NCBI RefSeq assembly: GCF_002831565.1
Contig: NZ_CP025096.1
Coordinates: forward strand, 1,736,001 to 1,800,000
From: Spirosoma pollinicola
GTDB taxonomy: Bacteria > Bacteroidota > Bacteroidia > Cytophagales > Spirosomataceae
DNA length: 64,000 nucleotides
Direction: 5' to 3'
Position numbers and translations under genes: made by a program
The notes under the pieces: model-generated
The model's database searches: none
What the model was told of the DNA's origin: nothing
The model's input: the letters and a program-made list of their open reading frames with translations, nothing else
Part shown: in pieces, positions 32,930 through 41,254 of the stretch
Numbering within the stretch: the first letter of the stretch is position 1
Layout of the letters: every line of letters starts with the position of its first letter

Positions 32930-35119
32930 ATGTCAAATTTTCGATTCAAAGCCCTTGAAATTGCCCAAAGTCGCCATGCGATGCAGGTGACTGCACCCAC
33001 CGAGCGGGTTGGTGATTTTTTTGGAAGCTATACGTTTAATAATGAAGTGATGCGGGCCTTGCTCTCGCCCGAAGCGTACCTGAAAGTAACCGAGGCAATC
33101 AGTACCAATGGCCAAATTGACCGCACCATTGCCGACGAAGTAGCAGGGGCCATGAAGTCGTGGGCCACCTCAAAAGGGGCTACCCACTACACACACTGGT
33201 TTCAGCCACTAACGGGAGAAACTGCCGAGAAACATGACGCTTTTTTCGACATAACGCTCGATGGAAAAGCCGTTGAGAAATTCAAGGGAAGTGCCCTGGT
33301 GCAACAGGAACCCGATGCGTCGTCGTTTCCAAACGGTGGCCTTCGTAACACCTTCGAAGCGCGGGGGTACACCGGCTGGGACCCGTCGTCGCCCGCGTTC
33401 TTGATGGACAACGGGGCAGGGGGGAAAACCCTCTGTATTCCGTCGGTCTTTATCTCGTACACAGGCGAAGCTCTGGACTATAAAACACCCCTGCTGAAAG
33501 CCCTGAATGCCCTCGATAAAGCGGCAACGGCCGTTTGTCAGTACTTCGACCGGAACATTACGAAAGTGACGCCAACGCTCGGTCCCGAGCAGGAGTATTT
33601 TGTGGTTGATCGGGCGCTGTTCTATGCCCGCCCTGATCTGGTGCTGGCAGGCCGGACGGTTTTTGGGCATTCACCCGCCAGAGGGCAACAATTGGAAGAC
33701 CATTATTTTGGCTCCATTCCGCCCCGCGTCAATGCCTTTATGGTCGATTTTGAATTCGAGTCCATGAAACTTGGTATGCCCGTTCGGACGCGCCATAACG
33801 AAGTAGCACCGGGGCAGTTTGAAGTGGCACCAACGTTTGAAGAAGTCAATCTGGCCGTAGACCATAACGCTCTGCTGATGGATTTGATGGAAAAGATTTC
33901 GGAGAAACACAACCTGAAAGTGCTTTTTCATGAAAAACCATTCGCTGGAGTCAATGGTAGCGGGAAGCATAATAACTGGTCGATGGGGACCAATACAGGG
34001 GTGAACTTGCTTGCTCCGAGCACTAAGCCGAAAGAGAGTTTACGGTTTTTGACCTTCCTGGTCAATGTCATCAAAGCGGTTCATGACAACGCCGATCTAT
34101 TGCGGGCCAGTATTGCCTCGGCAGGTAATGAACATCGTCTTGGGGCCAATGAAGCCCCGCCGGCTATCGTGTCTATATTTTTGGGTGAGTCCCTCACACA
34201 GGCGTTAAATGACCTGGAGGTCAAGTCGGAAGTGACCGTCAATAAGGGCGATAACGTATATTATAAACTTGGTTTGAATCGGATTCCAAGCCTGATGCGC
34301 GACAACACCGACCGCAACCGAACATCGCCTTTTGCCTTTACGGGCAACAAATTCGAGTTTCGGGCGGTGGGCAGTGCAGCGAACTCCGCTTCGACGATGA
34401 CTGTGCTGAATGCGATCGTAGCCGACCAACTGAATAAGTTTAAAATGGATCTCGATGCGCGTCTGGCGAAAGGCGAAAAGAAAGAACTGGCAATTGTCGA
34501 TATTCTGAAAGAATATTACACCAACACGAAGCGAATTCTGTTTGAAGGCAATGGGTATTCTGACGAATGGGTTGAAGAGGCTGACCGCCGGGGACTGTCG
34601 AACATCAAATCATCGCCCGAAGCGCTGGGTATTTTTGTAAAGCCGGAATCGCTGGCGTTGTTTGAGCGGACAGGCGTTATGAATCATGCCGAAGTAGAAT
34701 CCCGCTATGAGATTGAGCTGGAGAAATACATTAAGAATGTACAGATCGAGTCGCGCGTGATGGGCGATCTGGCTATGAACCACATCGTATCGACGGCTCT
34801 AAAATACCAGAACAAACTGGCCGAAACAGCCCGGAATTTAGTCGAATTAGGTATGAATGCCGAAGCTGAGCCAATAAAGGCTATTCTGCGCGAAATTTCG
34901 ACCCGCGTTATCGCTATTAAAAGGAATGTAGAGTCGATGGTTGAAGCGCGCAAAAAAGCCAACAACGTAATTGACACCAGCGATCGTGCGAAACTCTATT
35001 CGACTGAGGTAAAAGATCATTTTGATATTATCCGCTACGAGGTGGATAAACTTGAAGAAGTCGTTGACGATGAAGACTGGCCATTGGTGAAGTACCGCGA
35101 ATTGCTGTTTATTAAATAG
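32930..35119 (+). CDS. glnN: Glutamine synthetase type III
   Basis: The 729-residue length and layout match the GSIII (GlnN) class of Bacteroidota and cyanobacteria, nearly twice the size of GSII. It has the N-terminal FGSYTFNNEVMRALLS, TLGPEQEYFVVDRALF (metal Glu), VRTRHNEVAPGQFEVAP, NGSGKHNNWSMGTNTGVNL (catalytic loop) and RNRTSPFAFTGNKFEFRAVGS. The C-terminal 150 residues are helical, as in the dodecameric GSIII. It is a second, unrelated isoenzyme for the same reaction, 131 bases after glnII, with its own promoter. Adjacent GSII and GSIII suggest different nitrogen or stress regulation. Confidence 0.96.
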   Translation: MSNFRFKALEIAQSRHAMQVTAPTERVGDFFGSYTFNNEVMRALLSPEAYLKVTEAISTNGQIDRTIADEVAGAMKSWATSKGATHYTHWFQPLTGETAEKHDAFFDITLDGKAVEKFKGSALVQQEPDASSFPNGGLRNTFEARGYTGWDPSSPAFLMDNGAGGKTLCIPSVFISYTGEALDYKTPLLKALNALDKAATAVCQYFDRNITKVTPTLGPEQEYFVVDRALFYARPDLVLAGRTVFGHSPARGQQLEDHYFGSIPPRVNAFMVDFEFESMKLGMPVRTRHNEVAPGQFEVAPTFEEVNLAVDHNALLMDLMEKISEKHNLKVLFHEKPFAGVNGSGKHNNWSMGTNTGVNLLAPSTKPKESLRFLTFLVNVIKAVHDNADLLRASIASAGNEHRLGANEAPPAIVSIFLGESLTQALNDLEVKSEVTVNKGDNVYYKLGLNRIPSLMRDNTDRNRTSPFAFTGNKFEFRAVGSAANSASTMTVLNAIVADQLNKFKMDLDARLAKGEKKELAIVDILKEYYTNTKRILFEGNGYSDEWVEEADRRGLSNIKSSPEALGIFVKPESLALFERTGVMNHAEVESRYEIELEKYIKNVQIESRVMGDLAMNHIVSTALKYQNKLAETARNLVELGMNAEAEPIKAILREISTRVIAIKRNVESMVEARKKANNVIDTSDRAKLYSTEVKDHFDIIRYEVDKLEEVVDDEDWPLVKYRELLFIK

Positions 35120-35186
35120 GTAGTACGAATTCGGAGGGGTAATACCCTTCTGAATTCGTACTATTCACGTTAAATCAAGTTTGAGA

Positions 35187-36377
35187 ATGAACATCCCGCA
35201 GGGCCGTCTGACGGTTCAGAAAATTCTCCGCGAACTCTCTTCGTTGCCTCATCGTGGAGCGGCTACCGCCAACGAAACCAAAGCGGGCGATCTGCTGCAG
35301 GGTTACCTTGCCGGTATGGGGGCAACGGTAAAAAAGGAGCCTTTTCAAACGCCCAAAACCTATGCAACAATTGTTTACTGGCTCATGGGCGGGCTGTTGA
35401 CAGGATTGGCCCTGATTCCGGTTACTGGAGTTGCCGTTGGACTGGTTTGGTATTTCGTATGGCTGGCCTGGCTGTACTTCAACTGGCGATATTCGTTCAT
35501 CACTAAGTTTCCTGTTCAGCATACAGCCCACAACGTAGTTGGCAGATGGGCATCCCGAACCAGGGAAGGGGAGGTTCGTAAAAAAGTTATCCTGATAGCG
35601 CATTATGATACGGCCCCGGTATCATTGCTTTACAGCCCCAAACGACAGGCTTACTTCCGATTATCCCTCATTAGTTCGTTGTGGCTCATGCTGTTGGCGG
35701 GTGCGCTGGCTACGCTCGAAGCCTTCCGAATTGCCTCGCCCTATCTTACCTATGTCCGGTATGGATTGATGGTCTACTTTGTTGTTCAGGCCGTTTTGGG
35801 CACTCTGGGGTATTGGCTTAAAGGGTATGCTAATGGAGCTAATGACAATGCCACTGGCGTAGCGGCAGCCCTCGCCACTGCCAACAAGCTACGACAGGCT
35901 AATCTGCTCAATGTGGATATTGAGGTCGTATTGACAAGTGCGGAGGAGGTGGGTATGATAGGCGCATATCACTATGTGGAAGCGCACCGAAAAGAGTGGA
36001 AGCGGGGCCAGACACTGGCCATAAACTTCGATTCGCTGGGGGCTGGGAAGCTGACTGTTGTTGAACAAACCGGCACTGCAGAAGTGATCCGGTATGATAA
36101 TGAACCCACCCGGCTGGCGCGTCAATTAGTCAATACCGATGCGTTTCGAGATCGTGCCCAGATGCGAAACTGGCACACCGCTGATTTTGATAGTGTTTGG
36201 TTTGTGCGTAAAAAAATACCTGTTCTGGCCCTTTGCGCGGTAGATGCCGACGGGCGAATGCCACGCATTCATCAATTGGACGATACCCTCGACAATGTAG
36301 ACGAATCCCCCATTTACACCGCCATCGACATGGCCACCGCCGTTGTGATCGCTTGGTTAACAAGCGATAAGGCTTAA
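35187..36377 (+). CDS. M28-family metallopeptidase with inserted membrane helices
   Basis: A 396-residue zinc aminopeptidase-like protein. Catalytic-site motifs are ILIAHYDTAP (H139), GANDNATGV (D220), SAEEVGMIGA (the two Glu), NFDSLG, and RIHQLDDTLDN (final His). Two hydrophobic helix pairs interrupt the fold: residues about 61-103, before the first zinc His, and about 162-212, between H139 and D220. The peptidase would therefore be membrane-embedded, with the catalytic parts on one face. The ATG at 35187 starts two codons after an in-frame TTG and gives MNIPQGRL. It is convergent with the next gene, with one base between the stop codons. Confidence 0.85.
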   Translation: MNIPQGRLTVQKILRELSSLPHRGAATANETKAGDLLQGYLAGMGATVKKEPFQTPKTYATIVYWLMGGLLTGLALIPVTGVAVGLVWYFVWLAWLYFNWRYSFITKFPVQHTAHNVVGRWASRTREGEVRKKVILIAHYDTAPVSLLYSPKRQAYFRLSLISSLWLMLLAGALATLEAFRIASPYLTYVRYGLMVYFVVQAVLGTLGYWLKGYANGANDNATGVAAALATANKLRQANLLNVDIEVVLTSAEEVGMIGAYHYVEAHRKEWKRGQTLAINFDSLGAGKLTVVEQTGTAEVIRYDNEPTRLARQLVNTDAFRDRAQMRNWHTADFDSVWFVRKKIPVLALCAVDADGRMPRIHQLDDTLDNVDESPIYTAIDMATAVVIAWLTSDKA

Positions 36378-36378
36378 T

Positions 36379-37272
36379 TTATAAGGTCTTTACTTCATAT
36401 TGTCGCCCGTAAATATAGCGTAGAGCAACCCCAATTCCCCAGCCCGTTCCATTGGCCGTGATGGTGGCCTGTTGCATTGCGCTATTATTGATTGTATAGA
36501 CTAAATCTGCTTTGAGCGCATTGCCAAGACCCCAGTATTTACGAGCATAAAAACCCAGTTCAAGATGGGGCGATAAACGGGTTGTATAATCTAATCCGAG
36601 TTCAGCAACGCCCGTAACCCGTTTGAAAACTATAGTTGAATTTGTCAGCCTGAGTGTGTCGACACGGTTTCTGCCAAGGTGACTATAACCAATCAGTTTG
36701 AAATCGCCCGTTTGTCCAGCACCATTTGGTGTTAGCCAGGCACCGCCCGTTATCCAGAAACCTGTACCATTTGCAGCCTGCTTTCCCGAGCCAATTCGCC
36801 GTTTTATTCGAAGTGGAATGCCATAGCCACTATTCAGGTAATTGAACGCAAGTGGGCTCGCATTGTTGGCGATGCTGATGTCCAGGTGAATAGGGGCACG
36901 CGTGTAGCCAGTCTCAATAGACCATGCATTACGAAAATTATACCCAACCAAGGCGCTCCACGAAGTTTTTGTAGGAGTTGGATTACTCACCAACCTGTCA
37001 AACGAGTTGCTGAGAATGCTGGCATCGCTGCGAAAACCGCTTTCGGCACCTATATACCAGGTCTGCACTTCATTGAGTTGGTCGATCAACTCGCTCCGTC
37101 GCCGACTGGCTCTCGATTGGCGTGGTTCTAAATTATTGTCAGGGTCTTCTGTTAGCACCCGTTTCCGAACGACCGGTGGCGGTGCATAATAATTTGTATC
37201 AATAACGACCTCCTGTGCCAACGCAGATATAGATAAGCTGACTAAAGAATAAAGAAGGAAGATGTGTTTCAT
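36379..37272 (-). CDS. Predicted outer-membrane beta-barrel protein
   Basis: A 297-residue exported protein. Signal peptide MKHIFLLYSLVSLSISALA is followed by a Pro-rich, basic periplasmic segment (PPPVVRKRVLTEDPDNN). The rest has alternating strands, WSIETGYTRAPIHLDI, GYGIPLRIKRR and a C-terminal GWGIGVALRYIYGRQYEV, consistent with a PorT/OmpW-like barrel of 8-10 strands. No specific family is recognised. It lies tail to tail with the M28 gene with one base between stops and no terminator visible. Confidence 0.72.
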   Translation of the reverse strand: MKHIFLLYSLVSLSISALAQEVVIDTNYYAPPPVVRKRVLTEDPDNNLEPRQSRASRRRSELIDQLNEVQTWYIGAESGFRSDASILSNSFDRLVSNPTPTKTSWSALVGYNFRNAWSIETGYTRAPIHLDISIANNASPLAFNYLNSGYGIPLRIKRRIGSGKQAANGTGFWITGGAWLTPNGAGQTGDFKLIGYSHLGRNRVDTLRLTNSTIVFKRVTGVAELGLDYTTRLSPHLELGFYARKYWGLGNALKADLVYTINNSAMQQATITANGTGWGIGVALRYIYGRQYEVKTL

Positions 37273-37457
37273 TGATAAGCAAAAATAGAGTTGCGAGTTG
37301 CAATATGGAGTTTACATCAGATTACGCATGTCAGGTAAATTCTGTTGCGACTTACTGAAAATTCAAGTGTGAGAAAGAATTTGTAAAGATTATGTTTCTG
37401 AGCATATTAACCGATGGTATCAGGGCGAAGGGTACTGCATTTCTGGACCCCCTCAAT

Positions 37458-37471
37458 TGTAAGCGCTTACA
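37458..37471. promoter_or_regulatory. LacI/CcpA-type operator-like palindrome
   Basis: TGTAAGCGCTTACA is a perfect 14-base palindrome fitting the LacI-family/cre pattern with a central CG. It lies 88 bases before the ATG of the acidic protein, 76 bases upstream of its -7 element. No LacI-family gene is in the window, so the regulator would act from elsewhere. Confidence 0.5.
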
Positions 37472-37533
37472 TAAGTAGGATAGGAATACGTTTGTCAAAA
37501 GGGCTCCGGGTATGGTTTCTGATTAAGAAATAG

Positions 37534-37541
37534 TAGCTTTG
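37534..37541 (+). promoter_or_regulatory. Bacteroidota -7 element 4 bases from an ATG
   Basis: TAGCTTTG is followed by CCTC and the ATG at 37546. With transcription starting about 5-7 bases after the element, the mRNA would be nearly leaderless. No TTG at -33. Confidence 0.5.
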
Positions 37542-37545
37542 CCTC

Positions 37546-38109
37546 ATGGCAAATTACAAGAATGACGGGTTCGACCCTGAAGAAATCAGCGCACTCAAGG
37601 ATGAGTGTAAGCAGGAAGGCAAATCGTTTATTTATGTAGAAGATGACGACCTGGACGTGCTCGAAGAAGGCGAATGCAGGCACATTCAGTTTCCGGGACA
37701 GTATCAGGGACAAGAGGTTATTTTCGATACACTGGTGTATACACTCCGGTTGCACCACAGCAGTTTAGTGTATGAAATGGCAGTTGAAGAGGTTCAAAAA
37801 ACCTTTCCAACCTACGTTCCCCCCGAAGAACGCAAACCCAATTATAAAATCACGCCTGAGCTGGAAGAGGAAGCCGAAACGGCCCTGACAGAAATTATCG
37901 AGGAAATCGAAGAAACCGAAACGGTTAAGGTTCAAGAGCATGTAGAGGTCGATATGGAGTCCGATTATGGAATTGCTCTCGATGTTTGCCTTAATGTTGA
38001 AGAGATAACCGATGAGGTGATCGAAGACTTCATTACGCATTTCAAAGCAAACACCTTATCCCTGGATACGACACTCTATTCCTTCACCAGCGAAGAGGAC
38101 GAAGATTAA
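37546..38109 (+). CDS. Acidic protein of unknown function
   Basis: A 187-residue cytosolic protein with very high Asp/Glu content, particularly residues 100-187 (EEEAETALTEIIEEIEETE, VDMESDYGIALDVCLNVEEI, FTSEEDED). The N-terminal half contains CRHIQFPGQYQGQEVIFDTLVYTLRLHH, which is beta-like. No family recognised; it looks like a lineage-specific Cytophagales gene. Upstream are a LacI-like operator palindrome and a -7 element four bases from the ATG. A C-free/G-free arm hairpin separates it from the pyrophosphohydrolase gene 92 bases downstream. Confidence 0.75.
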   Translation: MANYKNDGFDPEEISALKDECKQEGKSFIYVEDDDLDVLEEGECRHIQFPGQYQGQEVIFDTLVYTLRLHHSSLVYEMAVEEVQKTFPTYVPPEERKPNYKITPELEEEAETALTEIIEEIEETETVKVQEHVEVDMESDYGIALDVCLNVEEITDEVIEDFITHFKANTLSLDTTLYSFTSEEDED

Positions 38110-38120
38110 TTTTTTAATTT

Positions 38121-38194
38121 AGAATGAAGAATGAATAGTGAAGAATAGTTCGGTATACCCGTATTCTTCACTATTCATTCTTCATTTTCATTCT
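38121..38194. repeat. C-free / G-free arm hairpin
   Basis: Left arm AGAATGAAGAATGAATAGTG with AAGAATA has no C. Right arm TATTCTTCACTATTCATTCT and onward has no G, and pairs fully apart from a slipped ATGAA-type unit. The loop holds GGTATACC, itself palindromic. It ends 7 bases before the next ATG. Confidence 0.85.
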
Positions 38195-38201
38195 ACACAA
38201 A

Positions 38202-38675
38202 ATGCAGCAACCAGACTCGCTTAACCAGGTGGCGGAATTTCACCGCACCTTTCATGCTCCTGTTTTAGAAACGCCCCAGATTCCGTCGGAGGCACGTAGC
38301 CAACTCCGGGTTTCGCTTCTGGCCGAAGAATTGGACGAACTGCGCGAGGCAATTGCCGAAGGCGATATTGTGGCCGTGGCCGATGCACTTTGCGACTTGC
38401 AGTATGTGTTGTCGGGAGCGGTGCTTGAGTTTGGGCTGGGCGATAAATTCAAAGAATTGTTCGATGAGGTACAACGGTCAAACATGAGTAAGGCTTGCCT
38501 GACGGTTGCCGAAGCCGAAGCCACCGTGGCACAATATCAGGCAAAAGGTGTTCCCTGCCATTTTATCGAGTCGGATGGCAAGTTCCTCGTTTATCGCGAT
38601 GCCGACCATAAAACACTCAAAAGCGTAAACTACTCTCCCGCCGATTTAGACGGGATTTTGGTTCCAACTGTGTAA
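38202..38675 (+). CDS. MazG-like nucleoside triphosphate pyrophosphohydrolase
   Basis: A 157-residue all-alpha NTP pyrophosphatase. EELDELREAIAEGD gives the EExxE metal site, and VADALCDLQYVLSGAV the ExxD-like downstream residues, as in the MazG/HisE/dUTPase-2 superfamily. It would hydrolyse a noncanonical or phosphoribosyl nucleotide, but the substrate is not clear. It is in the same direction as pepT, whose start lies 66 bases downstream, so the two may be one transcript. Confidence 0.8.
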   Translation: MQQPDSLNQVAEFHRTFHAPVLETPQIPSEARSQLRVSLLAEELDELREAIAEGDIVAVADALCDLQYVLSGAVLEFGLGDKFKELFDEVQRSNMSKACLTVAEAEATVAQYQAKGVPCHFIESDGKFLVYRDADHKTLKSVNYSPADLDGILVPTV

Positions 38676-38740
38676 GGTTGGGTCATTCAACCACGAAATA
38701 CCGCTCCAGTAAACCACGGGGAGATTTACAGAAAAACTTG

Positions 38741-39988
38741 ATGGATAACTACCAATATACGGCCGTTGATCGTTTTCTGCGGTACGTGCAGATTGACACC
38801 CAGTCGGACCCGCAATCGACGACCAATCCGAGTACCGGGAAACAAAAAAATCTCAGCCGGGTGCTGGTTCAGGAATTGCTCGATATGGGCGTTGCCGATG
38901 CCGAAATGGATGAGTGGGGCTATGTGTATGCAACGATTCCGGCTAATACCGATAAGCCGAACGTGCCAACCATTTGTTTTTGCTCGCACGTTGATACATC
39001 ACCCGATGTAACAGGCGAAGGAGTGAAGCCACTAATTCACCAACAGTGGCAGGGCGAGGACATTGTTTTGCCGGATGATACTACTCAGATCATTCGCGTA
39101 GCCGATCACCCCGATCTAACGCATCAGGTTGGTAACGACATTATTACGGCCAGCGGCACAACCTTGCTGGGGGCCGATAATAAAGCGGGCCTGGCCGAAA
39201 TTATGGATGCAGCCCATTATATACTGACGCATCCCGACATCAAACACGGCCGGATTCGGTTGCTCTTTACGCCCGATGAGGAAGTAGGACGCGGAACCGA
39301 AAAGGTTGATATTCAGAAACTCGGTGCCGATTTTGGCTATACTATTGATGGAGAAGCACTGGGAACGCTTGAAGATGAAACATTTTCGGCTGATGCCGTA
39401 AAAATTACCATTCAGGGCGTTAGCACACACCCCGGCTTTGCAAAGGGCAAACTCGAAAACGCGCTTAAAATAGCCGCTGATCTACTAGCTGCACTGCCTA
39501 AAAACGCGCTTTCGCCCGAAACAACTGACGCGAAAGAGGGATTCGTACATCCAACCCGGATGGAAGGCAATCAGGATAAAGCCGTGTTGGAGTTTATCAT
39601 TCGCGATTTTACCGAAGCGGGTTTACAGGAAAAGGAAACCTATCTGCAAAACCAGTTGACCGACGTATTGACAAATTACCCCGGTTCATCGGCGCAGTTT
39701 GTTGTGAAAGAGCAGTACCGCAATATGAAAGATGTGCTGGATCAACATCCGGCGGTTGTGGAAAACGCACTCGAAGCCATTCGGCGAGTAGGGCTGTCGG
39801 CGCAACGACGCAGTATTCGGGGCGGTACAGATGGCTCGCGGCTGTCGTTTATGGGGTTGCCTTGTCCGAATATCTTTGCAGGCGAACACGCCTTTCATTC
39901 GCGGCAGGAGTGGGTATCGGTGCAGGATATGGAAAAGGCTGTTGCCGTAATCGTACAGGTTGCGCAGGTGTGGGAAGAGCGAAGCTAG
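38741..39988 (+). CDS. pepT: Peptidase T (tripeptidase)
   Basis: Cleaves N-terminal residues from tripeptides in the cytosol. The 415-residue M20 metallopeptidase has zinc ligands in CFCSHVDTSPD (first His and Asp), GADNKAGLAEI (bridging Asp), TPDEEVGRG (catalytic Glu and Glu) and AGEHAFHSRQEWV (final His). DAVKITIQGVSTHPGFAKG is the typical dimerisation-lid segment. Length matches PepT (about 410). The ATG at 38741 gives the standard start DNYQYTAVDRFLRYVQIDTQ; earlier in-frame codons extend it by 21 unconserved residues. Confidence 0.94.
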   Translation: MDNYQYTAVDRFLRYVQIDTQSDPQSTTNPSTGKQKNLSRVLVQELLDMGVADAEMDEWGYVYATIPANTDKPNVPTICFCSHVDTSPDVTGEGVKPLIHQQWQGEDIVLPDDTTQIIRVADHPDLTHQVGNDIITASGTTLLGADNKAGLAEIMDAAHYILTHPDIKHGRIRLLFTPDEEVGRGTEKVDIQKLGADFGYTIDGEALGTLEDETFSADAVKITIQGVSTHPGFAKGKLENALKIAADLLAALPKNALSPETTDAKEGFVHPTRMEGNQDKAVLEFIIRDFTEAGLQEKETYLQNQLTDVLTNYPGSSAQFVVKEQYRNMKDVLDQHPAVVENALEAIRRVGLSAQRRSIRGGTDGSRLSFMGLPCPNIFAGEHAFHSRQEWVSVQDMEKAVAVIVQVAQVWEERS

Positions 39989-40012
39989 GCTTGAAAGTGA
40001 ATGGATAATGTA

Positions 40013-40077
40013 GAATGGATAATGGATAATGTAGAATGATTGCTGATCTTCTATTCTTCATTATCCATTATCTATTC
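40013..40077. repeat. C-free / G-free arm hairpin
   Basis: The left arm (GAATGGATAATGGATAATGT and flanking GTGAATGGATAATG repeats) has no C. The right arm TTCTATTCTTCATTATCCAT and onward has no G. Paired over about 24 bases with three or so mismatches. The loop contains ATTGCTGAT, identical to that at 21367. Confidence 0.8.
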
Positions 40078-40151
40078 CCTTACCCCGTTGGCGCACTTCA
40101 TTTAACATTCTACTGAACCTATAGGTTGATGTCCTAAACAAACTCAACCCT

Positions 40152-41120
40152 ATGGAAACTCAGTTTGACATTGATTCGCCGACCGATACCGGCACGCAAA
40201 CCCCCTATGATGTTACCGCCGATGTGGCTGGCATAAAGACCTTATTTGTTAATGTTTTTTTTATTGGTACGCCCGGACCCGGCAATCGCTGGGTGCTTGT
40301 CGATACCGGTTTTATGGGGTATGCCGGACAAATAAAAAAACGGGCCGAACAGCTTTTTGGCATTGGTACTCAACCCGACGCTATTGTTCTAACACACGGC
40401 CATGCTGACCATACCGGCACGCTGAAAACACTACTGAAAGAGTGGGATGTGCCGGTTTATGCGCACAAGCTCGAGTTGCCTTATTTGCAGGGTAAATCGA
40501 GTTATCCGCCACCAGATCCAGCCATTGGCGGGGGAGGAATGTCGTATATGTCGTGGGTATTTCCAATTGGCCCAATGGATTTTGGCGACCATATAAAAGC
40601 CATTGCCGACGATGGTAAGATTCCTGAGCTGCCAGACTGGCGGGCCATTCATACACCAGGCCACGCACCGGGGCATATTTCACTTTTCAGGGATAAAGAC
40701 CGGACGTTGCTGGCGGGCGATGCTTTCGTAACGACAAATCAGAATGCGATTACATCCGTCGCTACACAACGAGAAGAGTTTCATGGCCCCCCTGCCTATT
40801 TTACCTGCGATTGGGATGCTGCCAAACGGTCGGTTTTGGCATTGAATAACCTCAACCCCAGGGCAGTAGGAACGGGACACGGTGTATCAGTGCGTGGGCT
40901 TGATCTGGAATTAGGATTGAATAAACTGGCACACGATTTTGAGTCAAGATCCATCCCGTCAGAAGGGCGATATGTAAAACAACCCGCCGTTACAGATGAA
41001 AACGGTATCGTTGACATGCCAACACCAACGTCTTTTCACGTTGCCCGTGGCATCGGGTTAGGCATACTTGGCGGTATTTTGCTTTACGCAATTTGGGCAG
41101 GTGTTCGGGACGATGAGTAA
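40152..41120 (+). CDS. MBL-fold metallo-hydrolase with C-terminal membrane anchor
   Basis: A 322-residue metallo-beta-lactamase-fold hydrolase. The HGHADH motif is at residues 82-87, HTPGHAPGHISL follows, AGDAFVT holds the bridging Asp, and GTGHGVS the last His. This is a generic glyoxalase II-like arrangement. A single helix at about residues 295-312 (RGIGLGILGGILLYAIWAG) near the C-terminus would anchor it to the membrane; there is no N-terminal signal. Substrate unknown. It is closed by a strong terminator. Confidence 0.85.
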   Translation: METQFDIDSPTDTGTQTPYDVTADVAGIKTLFVNVFFIGTPGPGNRWVLVDTGFMGYAGQIKKRAEQLFGIGTQPDAIVLTHGHADHTGTLKTLLKEWDVPVYAHKLELPYLQGKSSYPPPDPAIGGGGMSYMSWVFPIGPMDFGDHIKAIADDGKIPELPDWRAIHTPGHAPGHISLFRDKDRTLLAGDAFVTTNQNAITSVATQREEFHGPPAYFTCDWDAAKRSVLALNNLNPRAVGTGHGVSVRGLDLELGLNKLAHDFESRSIPSEGRYVKQPAVTDENGIVDMPTPTSFHVARGIGLGILGGILLYAIWAGVRDDE

Positions 41121-41135
41121 GCACGAATAAAGAAA

Positions 41136-41187
41136 TACAGTCAACCTAAAAAGCCCTGCCGATGCGGGGCTTTTTAGGTTGACTGTA
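41136..41187 (+). terminator. Rho-independent terminator of the MBL gene
   Basis: TACAGTCAACCTAAAAAGCC pairs with GGGGCTTTTTAGGTTGACTG over more than 20 bases around a 9-base loop. The A/T-runs inside the stem make it usable in both directions. Confidence 0.9.
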
Positions 41188-41228
41188 TAATTCAGGGCAT
41201 TTGAGTTTTACAAACGTAGTTGTCTCTG

Positions 41229-41236
41229 TACTTTTG
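41229..41236 (+). promoter_or_regulatory. Bacteroidota -7 element of the RNase H gene
   Basis: TACTTTTG, 19 bases before the ATG at 41255. A TTG at 41201 is 25 bases away, a little long for the -33 position. Confidence 0.5.
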
Positions 41237-41254
41237 CAGAAAGACGACGGCAAC

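Noticed and set aside
36378..36378. Possible fusion or frameshift between the M28 and barrel genes
   Set aside because: The genes are on opposite strands and each has its own stop codon; the one-base gap is a simple tail-to-tail arrangement.
40116..40127. Palindrome AACCTATAGGTT before the MBL gene
   Set aside because: Short, not matched to a known operator, and expected by chance at this length in 64 kb.
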